From: Chloroflexi bacterium TMED70
Lineage (GTDB): Bacteria; Chloroflexota; Dehalococcoidia; Lucifugimonadales; Lucifugimonadaceae
Assembly: GCA_002171675.1 (NCBI GenBank)
Contig: NHDX01000014.1
Span: 75,690 to 88,547, forward strand
DNA length: 12,858 bases
Direction of reading: 5' to 3'
Part shown: positions 7,239-12,858 of the stretch, piece after piece
How the letters are laid out: every line of letters begins with the position of its first letter
Position numbering within the stretch: position 1 is the stretch's first letter
The notes under the pieces: model-generated
The model's input: only the letters and a program-made list of their open reading frames with translations
Databases searched by the model: none
What the model was told of the DNA's origin: nothing
Translations under genes and position numbers: made by a program

Positions 7239-8642
7239 ATGCAACAAAGAGATAACGAAAATAGGCTAAGCCAAGAATATACAAATAGAGTGCTACTAAA
7301 TGGTACTCTTCAAACACCTAGATGGTGGTACCCTGTATTTTCAGTTTTACTTTTCTTCGTAGTTATTGGGTTTGTTCTATTTGCAATTCAAATAAAGTAT
7401 GGGCTTGGAGTTACGGGGTTAAACAGACCTGTCTATTGGGGACTATATATTACAACTTTTGTTTTTTGGGTTGGTATATCTCACGCAGGAATCATGATTT
7501 CTGCTATTTTGAGAATAACTCAAGCTGAATGGAGAAGGCCTGTTACTAGAGCTGCTGAAATCCTTACTATTTTCTCTCTAGCTACTGCATTAGTATTTCC
7601 TCTTATCCATGCAGGAAGAACATGGAGAATAGTTTACTGGTTAATTCCATATGATGCTGCTAGAGGTATTTGGCCAAATATTAGATCTCCTTTATTTATG
7701 GATCCAATAGCTATATCTACTTACTTAACTGGATCTACATTATTCTTATTTGTTGCTTTATTGCCTGACTTAGCAGTTCTAAGAGATAGAACAACTGGTT
7801 TTAGAAAAGGCTTTTATACAATTTTAGCAATGGGATGGAGAGGAAATCCAAGACAATGGAAAATGCAAGTTGTAGGGGGAATACTATTATCTGCACTTAT
7901 GCTTCCTATTTTCGTTTCAGTGCATTCAATTGTTTCTTGGGACTTTGCAGTAACAACAGCAGTTGAAGGATGGCATTCAACTATTTTTGCTCCATATTTT
8001 GTTATAGGTGCTGTACATTCAGGTGTATCTGCAGTTGTTACTATGATGGCTCTGATGAGATGGGGATGGGGATGGAATGATTTTATTAGACCAGAACATT
8101 TTGATGCTTTGGCAAGATTACTTACTGTAGTAGCTACAGCATGGTTAGGATTTACTTTCTTAGAATTATTATTCGCATTGTATGGACTTGATGCTCCAGA
8201 GATTGCATTAAGAGAAATGCAGATATTCCAATATCCTTGGAATATTCTATTCCTTTTGTTCTTACTTACAGGTTATATACTTCCTGTTCCAATGTGGTTA
8301 TTTAAGAGGGTAAGGACAAATATAGGATTGATGTTTTGGAGTTCAATTTTGGTCAATATAGGAATGTGGCTTGAAAGATTCTTGATTATCGTTCCTGGGC
8401 TTGCAAGAAAAAGTCCATTTGTATTTACTTGGGAAGCTTATAGCCCAAGTTGGTTTGAATGGTATGTTTTATTTTGGTCATTCTGTTGGGTAACTATGTT
8501 AATGCTACTTTTTTCAAGAGTTTTTCCATTAGTTCCTTTATTTGAACAAAAAGAAAGTGAAGTATTTAGCGATTCAATAAAAATTGGTCGTGCAACTGTT
8601 CCTACTATATTTAGAGAGGAAGAGGAAGAGGAAGAGGATTAG
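7239..8642 (+). CDS. actC: ACIII quinol-oxidising membrane subunit ActC (NrfD/PsrC family)
   Basis: This is the canonical NrfD-like subunit of ACIII, 467 residues with about ten transmembrane helices, expected to bind and oxidise quinol near the outer face and pass electrons to the ActB2 clusters. Typical ActC blocks occur in order: FVFWVGISHAG (His82), AEWRRPVTRAAE, FPLIHAGRTWR (His124), IRSPLFMD, LPDLAVLRDR, MGWRGNPRQW, VSVHSIVSWDFA (His229, Asp235) and GWHSTIFAPYF (His246). The C-terminal cytoplasmic tail ends in seven Glu and an Asp, encoded by alternating GAG and GAA codons (8616-8639). This purine tract also contains the ribosome site of actD, which starts two bases after this gene's stop. 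The start ATG has GAGG at 7230-7233. It sits between the ActF-like gene and actD in one operon. Confidence 0.93.
   Translation: MQQRDNENRLSQEYTNRVLLNGTLQTPRWWYPVFSVLLFFVVIGFVLFAIQIKYGLGVTGLNRPVYWGLYITTFVFWVGISHAGIMISAILRITQAEWRRPVTRAAEILTIFSLATALVFPLIHAGRTWRIVYWLIPYDAARGIWPNIRSPLFMDPIAISTYLTGSTLFLFVALLPDLAVLRDRTTGFRKGFYTILAMGWRGNPRQWKMQVVGGILLSALMLPIFVSVHSIVSWDFAVTTAVEGWHSTIFAPYFVIGAVHSGVSAVVTMMALMRWGWGWNDFIRPEHFDALARLLTVVATAWLGFTFLELLFALYGLDAPEIALREMQIFQYPWNILFLLFLLTGYILPVPMWLFKRVRTNIGLMFWSSILVNIGMWLERFLIIVPGLARKSPFVFTWEAYSPSWFEWYVLFWSFCWVTMLMLLFSRVFPLVPLFEQKESEVFSDSIKIGRATVPTIFREEEEEEED
8633..8638 (+). promoter_or_regulatory. Ribosome binding site of actD inside the actC poly-Glu codons
   Basis: AGAGGA lies six bases before the actD ATG at 8645, within the last Glu and Asp codons of actC. 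Further GAGG units repeat every six bases upstream (GAGGAA repeats from 8616), giving several overlapping Shine-Dalgarno-like positions. Confidence 0.6.
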
Positions 8643-8644
8643 TT

Positions 8645-9148
8645 ATGAGTAAAAGTATTTTAGGTTTGTATGTAGATCCAAATAATGCTGCAGACGCTAT
8701 GGATGGACTTAAGGATTCTGGTTTTGAAAGAGGCACTTTTGATGTGCTTACTGGGACACCATATCCTGAAGGAGCATTTGGTGAATATGTGCCACAACAT
8801 AGATTATTTAGATTCCCTGCTTTTGGAGCAATAATGGGGTTTTCATTATCTTTATTTCTAACTACTGCTACACAATTAGCTTATCCATTAATTACTGGAG
8901 GCAAGCCAATACTATCAATATTTGCAATGTTGATTATTATGTATGAAATGACTATGCTATCAGCTGTAATATTTAGTGTTATTGGTATTATTTTTGAGTC
9001 TAGATTACCAAATATTAATCCAGGTGTTTATGATGCAAGAATAACTGAAGGTTATATTGGAGTTGTCATAACAGTAGATGATGACGATTTAGATAAAGCA
9101 AAAAAGGTACTAGAAAAAACAGGTTCAGAAGATATAAAGGTTGCATAA
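8645..9148 (+). CDS. actD: ACIII subunit ActD (DUF3341)
   Basis: This is a 167-residue membrane subunit of ACIII in the DUF3341 family. The N-terminal cytoplasmic domain resembles a small alpha/beta fold (ILGLYVDPNNAADAMDGLKDSGF). Then comes YPEGAFGEY, a first helix at about residues 57-80 and the family signature TGGKPILS. A second helix at about 88-116 contains YEMTMLSAV, the equivalent of the family's FExTxL stretch, followed by SRLPN. The C-terminus returns to a soluble segment (GYIGVVITVDDDDLDKAKKVL). ActD binds the membrane core formed by ActC and ActF and has no cofactor. The gene starts two bases after actC, using a ribosome site within actC's last codons, and ends 15 bases before actE. 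Length and signature match the family. Confidence 0.92.
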   Translation: MSKSILGLYVDPNNAADAMDGLKDSGFERGTFDVLTGTPYPEGAFGEYVPQHRLFRFPAFGAIMGFSLSLFLTTATQLAYPLITGGKPILSIFAMLIIMYEMTMLSAVIFSVIGIIFESRLPNINPGVYDARITEGYIGVVITVDDDDLDKAKKVLEKTGSEDIKVA

Positions 9149-9163
9149 AAAGGAAATATTATT

Positions 9164-9685
9164 TTGATTTCAATAAATAAAAATTTAATAGCTATTTTTG
9201 CCCTATCAGCATTTTTATTTGCAGGATGTATTCAACAATCTAATACCTATCCTGTGGAAATTTTTAGTGAAATGCATTACAACCAAGCACAAAAATATCA
9301 AGAACCTCCTAGGGTGCCTGCTCATCCTGACAGTGTTCCTTTCAATGGTATTGGAGAAAAATCTAACTTGGATATGTCTCAAAAGATTCAATCTGTAAAT
9401 AATGGATCTGAACTTTACTCAGTAAATTGTGCGTTTTGTCATGGAGATATTGGAGATGGATATGGTCCAGCTGCTGAAAAAATTACATCTAAAGATAATT
9501 ATTGGTACAGTGTTACAGGAGAAGCTCATAAAAATCCTGCAAACCTGATTGTGTCAGAATTAAGTAAAGAAAATGCAGTAGTATTTATAAAAGGTGGAGC
9601 TGGTCTTATGCCTGCCTACAAAAATATGCTTACAGAGGAAGAAATTGAATCTATCGTAGATTATGTTTGGGATGACTTACGTTAG
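9164..9685 (+). CDS. actE: ACIII subunit ActE, monoheme cytochrome c lipoprotein
   Basis: This is the monoheme c-type cytochrome of ACIII, 173 residues. A lipoprotein signal ends in the lipobox LFAGC with Cys22 as the lipidated residue, so the mature protein is anchored to the outer face of the cytoplasmic membrane. The single heme site is CAFCH at 89-93, followed by GDIGDGYGPAA. The distal axial Met is likely in KGGAGLMPAYKNM, the usual ActE/class I cytochrome position. By family knowledge, ActE takes part in passing electrons out of ACIII to a terminal oxidase or soluble carrier. The start is TTG at 9164 with AAAGGAAA at 9148-9155, and the lipobox distance from this start is normal. Its 3' end overlaps the start of the CcmH gene by 23 bases, which ties ACIII expression directly to heme-attachment genes. 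Confidence 0.92.
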   Translation: MISINKNLIAIFALSAFLFAGCIQQSNTYPVEIFSEMHYNQAQKYQEPPRVPAHPDSVPFNGIGEKSNLDMSQKIQSVNNGSELYSVNCAFCHGDIGDGYGPAAEKITSKDNYWYSVTGEAHKNPANLIVSELSKENAVVFIKGGAGLMPAYKNMLTEEEIESIVDYVWDDLR

Positions 9686-10067
9686 TAATTTCAAATCAAT
9701 TCGTTTTTTCTCTATAATATCTTTTCTTATTTTAATATCTTGTATTATCCCTACTGAACAAACTAAAGATGATCTATACATAAAGCTTGAAAAAGAAATA
9801 ATGTGCCCAGTATGTGATGGGCAAACTTTAGATCAATCTCAATCCTTAATTGCTGAAGACATGAAAAATAGTATCAAGGAAAAGATTGCTGAAGGATATA
9901 ATGAAGAAGAGATTAAAAATTATTTTGTAGATAGATACGGAGAAAACGTAGTAGCATATCCATCAACTACTGGGTTTAATTTATTAGCTTATCTTGTACC
10001 TATCTTAGGATTAATTCTGAGCATACTAATTTTTACTTTTTATATTCGAAGACAAAAAGTGGGATAG
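9663..10067 (+). CDS. ccmH: Cytochrome c maturation protein CcmH (CcmL-type thiol oxidoreductase)
   Basis: This is a System I cytochrome c biogenesis protein, 134 residues. The redox motif CPVC at 48-51, in the context MCPVCDGQTLDQSQS, is the counterpart of the LRCxxCQ motif of CcmH/CycL. It is followed by the helical SLIAEDMKNSIKEKI, the EGYNEEEIKNYFVDRYGE block and a C-terminal transmembrane helix (about 108-128) ending in basic residues. CcmH keeps apocytochrome heme-binding cysteines reduced and presents them to CcmF. The N-terminus looks like a lipoprotein signal (LILISC, Cys27), so the protein may be anchored at both ends. The start is uncertain: ATG 9663 or ATG 9672 (residue 4), neither with a strong ribosome site. 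Both lie inside actE, so translation probably depends on coupling. It lies five bases before ccmF. Confidence 0.88.
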   Translation: MFGMTYVSNFKSIRFFSIISFLILISCIIPTEQTKDDLYIKLEKEIMCPVCDGQTLDQSQSLIAEDMKNSIKEKIAEGYNEEEIKNYFVDRYGENVVAYPSTTGFNLLAYLVPILGLILSILIFTFYIRRQKVG

Positions 10068-10072
10068 GCTTA

Positions 10073-12022
10073 ATGAACAATTTTGGTTTCTATATTTTGA
10101 TACTTGGATTGGTACTTTCAATTCAGTCTACATTATTATTTTTTATTGGTGAAAAATTACAGAATAATAAAATACTTATAAGTGCTAAAAGAAGTTTCTA
10201 TTTAGTAAGTCTTATGGTTTCGATAGGAGCTTTTGCTCTAATTTATTCCTTTCTAACAAATGATTTTTCAAATATTTATGTTGCTAATCATTCGAGTTTG
10301 GATATGAATCCAGCATTAACATTTGTAGCTTTTTACTCCGGTAATGAAGGATCATTATTATATATTCTTTTAGTACACGTTCTACTTAGTAGTGTAATGT
10401 ATAGATTTGCACAAACAGCAATTAAAGAAAAATTAAGTTATCCTTGTGCTATTCTGTCATTTATAAGTTCATTCTACCTAATTGTTTTGATATTTTTTGC
10501 AAATCCATTTGAAGTATCTGAATTTATCCCTGCTGATGGTAAAGGTATTAATCCTTTATTAAGACACCCAGGAATGTATATTCATCCTCCATTACTTATG
10601 TCAGGATTAGCTTCTATTTCAATCCCTTTTGTTCTATGTCAAGGATCATTATTTGATAGATCTGGAATGGTCCCTTGGTATAGCACGCTAAGGATTTGGT
10701 GTTTAATTTCTTGGGCAGTTTTGGGGTCAGGTTTACTTATTGGAGCGTGGTGGGCATATACAATTTTAGGTTGGGGTGGTTATTGGGGATGGGATCCAAT
10801 AGAAAATGTGGGATTAATGCCCTGGTTAGTATTAACTGCTTTAATTCATTCATTAATGGTTGAAGAAAGAAGAGGAATATTTAGACTATGGAATATAATT
10901 TTGGTTTCTCTAACTTTTATACTAGCTCTATTAGGAACTTTTATTAATAGAGGTGGACCAGTTGTTTCAGTACATTCTTTTGCAGCTTCTACACTTGGAT
11001 TTTTATTCTTAGCATTTATGATAGTTTTGACTTTCTACAGTGTGATTTCTATAATTTACAACTACCAAAACTTAACTAAAAATAATATCAAAATAGAATC
11101 ATATTTATCAAGAGAAGCCTCATTTTTATTAAATAATATACTTCTAGTAATGACATCATTAATTATTTTATGGGGAGTTATATTTCCAGTTGTTTCAATA
11201 CTGTTAAATGGTACCGAAATAAGTGTTTCTGCTCCATACTTTGATAAAACTGCAGGGCCTTTACTTTTATTGATAATAATTCTTATGGGAATCGGACCAA
11301 TATTATCATGGAGAAGAACAACAAAAAAAGCTACTTTTTTTAGATTATTGCCCTCATTAATTATTACAACTTTCATGGGTTTTTATCTTTTCATTTATGG
11401 CATAAGAGAATTCTTCCCATTAATTTCATTTTTATCAATAATTTTTGTATTAACTATTATTCTCAGAGAATGGATAGGAGGAACTAAATCTAGGATGGGT
11501 AAATCTTATAATCCCCTACCCTCTTTTCTTAAAATGATTGTTTCAAACAGAGGAAGAAATGGAGGCTACGTAGTGCATCTTGCAATCCTTGCTTTAGCTT
11601 TCGGAGTCGTTGGGACAAAATTTTATGATGAAAGATTAGACCTTAATCTTTCAATTCAAGATGAAGTTGAGTTTAAGCATTACTCCATTATATTTGATAG
11701 TATTCAACAGGAATTTATAGCAGAAAATTCTATTACTAAAGCTAATTTTATTATTTCAAATAAAGAATCAAAAGAAAATTTGGGCAATATTACTGCAATG
11801 CATTCATACTATCCAAATTATAATCAAATAAGTGTCAGGTCCGGTATCTTGAGTAGCCCAATTGAGGATCTATATATAATTCCAAAGGATTTTATTGATG
11901 ATAAAAATATGACTATCAGAATTGCTATCAATCCCCTTGCTTGGTGGATTTGGTTATCTGGACCCATCTTAATCATTGGAACCCTAATTACTCTTTGGCC
12001 CAGTAAGGTAAGAAAGGAATAG
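10073..12022 (+). CDS. ccmF: Cytochrome c heme lyase subunit CcmF
   Basis: This is the core heme-lyase membrane protein of System I, 649 residues, against 647 in E. coli. The WWD domain is intact: WWAYTILGWGG, then YWGWDP, with the key block at 234-241. The four functional histidines are all present at matching places: His171 (in YIHPPLLMSG), His259 (in LIHSLMVEE), His301 (in VVSVHSFAAS) and His502 (in YVVHLAILAL). By comparison with E. coli CcmF, two of these bind the internal b heme and two contact heme delivered by CcmE. About a dozen or more helices are visible, with a soluble external segment at about 525-620 and a last helix before KVRKE. CcmF joins heme to CXXCH cysteines, and the six heme sites of ActA and ActE in the same operon are its obvious clients. 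CcmA-E, CcmG and CcmI are not recognised in this window. Confidence 0.95.
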   Translation: MNNFGFYILILGLVLSIQSTLLFFIGEKLQNNKILISAKRSFYLVSLMVSIGAFALIYSFLTNDFSNIYVANHSSLDMNPALTFVAFYSGNEGSLLYILLVHVLLSSVMYRFAQTAIKEKLSYPCAILSFISSFYLIVLIFFANPFEVSEFIPADGKGINPLLRHPGMYIHPPLLMSGLASISIPFVLCQGSLFDRSGMVPWYSTLRIWCLISWAVLGSGLLIGAWWAYTILGWGGYWGWDPIENVGLMPWLVLTALIHSLMVEERRGIFRLWNIILVSLTFILALLGTFINRGGPVVSVHSFAASTLGFLFLAFMIVLTFYSVISIIYNYQNLTKNNIKIESYLSREASFLLNNILLVMTSLIILWGVIFPVVSILLNGTEISVSAPYFDKTAGPLLLLIIILMGIGPILSWRRTTKKATFFRLLPSLIITTFMGFYLFIYGIREFFPLISFLSIIFVLTIILREWIGGTKSRMGKSYNPLPSFLKMIVSNRGRNGGYVVHLAILALAFGVVGTKFYDERLDLNLSIQDEVEFKHYSIIFDSIQQEFIAENSITKANFIISNKESKENLGNITAMHSYYPNYNQISVRSGILSSPIEDLYIIPKDFIDDKNMTIRIAINPLAWWIWLSGPILIIGTLITLWPSKVRKE

Positions 12023-12023
12023 A

Positions 12024-12122
12024 ATGGAATTTATATTATCGATAATTTTTTTGGGTTTAGTTCTGATTTCTACATATCTAATAATTATTCCCTTTTATAA
12101 AAATAGTGATAAAGATGACTAA
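12024..12122 (+). CDS. 32-residue single-helix membrane microprotein, possibly CcmD-like
   Basis: This is a 32-codon frame of a short MEF start, one hydrophobic helix (about residues 3-24) and a charged tail KNSDKDD. It begins one base after the ccmF stop, has a good ribosome site (GAAAGGAA, 12012-12019) at normal spacing, and its last eight bases overlap the next gene's ATG (ATGACTAA). This tight packing and the clean single-pass design argue for a real gene. System I includes CcmD, a small single-pass protein with a cytoplasmic tail that helps release holo-CcmE, and position beside ccmF makes a CcmD-like role possible. The sequence is too short to recognise a family, and this protein is shorter than usual CcmD. 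It could instead serve mainly as a leader that couples translation of the downstream gene. Confidence 0.6.
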   Translation: MEFILSIIFLGLVLISTYLIIIPFYKNSDKDD

Positions 12123-12858
12123 AAAAATAAAACAGATCAATATTATTTTTATCTCATTATTTTTGATCATTCAGATATCAAGCTCAATGAATCAATCTTT
12201 TGCAGATGAAGACTTAAGTATTAACGAAATAAATGTAAATGAATACAACATGTCGGTATTATCAGTTAATCAAAATGATCAAATTATTTCTGCAATAACT
12301 GCAGTTAAAATTGAAAATCCTACTGAAAAAACTTTTGCACCTAATTTTACAGATGTAGCTTCTACTGGTATGAATTTTCTAAGATTTAGTCTACCCGAAG
12401 GCTTCACTGATTTATATGTTGAAACAGATCTACCAGATGGGAGCTTAATTGAACTGGCAAAAGGCTTTGCTATCACTTCAGATATACCTCCTGGAAATTT
12501 TAATATAATATTTAATTTCAATGTGAAGTATAACTCGTCAGAACTAATTTTCCCCTTACATTTACCACATGGTGCTAAAAGCTTTAAAATTATTATTCCT
12601 GACGAATCAGGTTTGATTTCAGGTAATAATATTTCTTACTCTAAAGAAATAAATATCTCATCAAAAATATTTGATGAGTATGTTGGAGAAAATTATTCAA
12701 AGGGAGATTACTTGAATATTAAAATGGAGAATATTCCTACATCATTTATTAAAAAGATTACCGGTAGTCTCAATTACGAAATAATAAATTTAGTAATTAT
12801 CATCATAATGATTAATTTTATTTTAGTTTTTTTTATAATCAGATTTTTTATAAATAAA
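12115..12858 (+). CDS. Secreted membrane-anchored beta-rich protein of unknown function, partial
   Basis: The frame is open from ATG 12115 to the window end (248 codons, no stop). It begins with a signal peptide (MTKKIKQ, then a hydrophobic run, then a likely cut after SFA near residue 34). The exported part, about 35-223, is rich in beta-type alternation. It includes a segment on bonds between ligand-like strands reading AVKIENPTEKTFAPNF, then LRFSLPEGFTDLYVE, KGFAITSDIPPGNFNIIFNF, FPLHLPHGAKSFKIIIPDE and a SGNNISYS turn. A transmembrane helix follows at about 224-245, ending in basic RFFINK. No cysteines, heme sites or catalytic motif are visible. The Ig-like/carboxypeptidase-regulatory style of domain is suggested only by strand pattern. 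It overlaps the 32-residue gene by eight bases and so belongs to the ACIII-Ccm operon. A role in cytochrome maturation, ACIII assembly or envelope scaffolding is possible but inferred only from context. Confidence 0.75.
   Translation, partial: MTKKIKQINIIFISLFLIIQISSSMNQSFADEDLSINEINVNEYNMSVLSVNQNDQIISAITAVKIENPTEKTFAPNFTDVASTGMNFLRFSLPEGFTDLYVETDLPDGSLIELAKGFAITSDIPPGNFNIIFNFNVKYNSSELIFPLHLPHGAKSFKIIIPDESGLISGNNISYSKEINISSKIFDEYVGENYSKGDYLNIKMENIPTSFIKKITGSLNYEIINLVIIIIMINFILVFFIIRFFINK

Noticed and set aside
8616..8639. GAGGAA repeat as a stand-alone microsatellite
   Set aside because: It is short and fully in frame as acidic codons; it is kept only as a coding and ribosome-site observation.
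11062..11376. 104-codon minus-strand frame inside ccmF
   Set aside because: It is antisense to conserved CcmF sequence and has no family features.
12279..12521. 80-codon minus-strand frame opposite the unknown secreted protein
   Set aside because: The plus-strand frame is longer and has a signal peptide, a membrane helix and operon coupling; the antisense frame has none of these.

Overview
This window is AT-rich (about one third G+C by eye), densely coded bacterial DNA. It holds two divergent transcription units separated by a 172-base intergenic region. The main content is a complete operon for Alternative Complex III (ACIII), the quinol:electron-acceptor oxidoreductase that replaces cytochrome bc1 in many Chloroflexota, Bacteroidota and other phyla. 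It is followed without a break by System I cytochrome c maturation genes. The phylum cannot be proved from this stretch. ACIII, lipoprotein-type anchors, low G+C and acetoin/pyruvate-dehydrogenase-type E1 genes would suit a marine Chloroflexota lineage (SAR202-like), with Marinimicrobia or another ACIII-bearing phylum as alternatives. I hold this only weakly.

Left part (1-1508, minus strand): the alpha and beta chains of a thiamine-diphosphate E1 component (pyruvate or acetoin dehydrogenase type). Alpha comes first, and beta runs off the left edge. The E2 and E3 genes are not in view. Region 1509-1680 is the shared divergent promoter region. It contains two copies of the palindrome TGTACA spaced 22 bases apart.

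Central part (1681-9685, plus strand): an unidentified 97-residue two-helix membrane protein, then ActA (pentaheme cytochrome c), ActB1 (cofactor-less molybdopterin-oxidoreductase-like protein with a Tat/lipoprotein signal), ActB2 (iron-sulfur subunit), two NrfD-like membrane subunits (an ActF-like one, then a canonical ActC), ActD (DUF3341) and ActE (monoheme lipoprotein cytochrome c). ActB, usually one polypeptide, is split here, and the ActF-like gene precedes ActC. Electrons should pass from quinol at ActC through the ActB2 clusters and/or the hemes of ActA and ActE to a terminal oxidase that is not in this window.

Right part (9663-12858, plus strand): CcmH, which overlaps actE by 23 bases, and CcmF, the heme-handling core of System I, needed to attach the six c-type hemes of ActA and ActE. 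Next come a 32-codon membrane microprotein and a secreted, membrane-anchored beta-rich protein of unknown function that is cut by the right edge. These last two sit in the same coupled operon and are the least explained genes here, as is the 97-residue leader gene. All plus-strand genes are tightly spaced or overlapping, and no internal terminator is visible. I saw no mobile elements, CRISPR arrays, tRNA or rRNA genes, and no geneless stretch longer than 300 bases.
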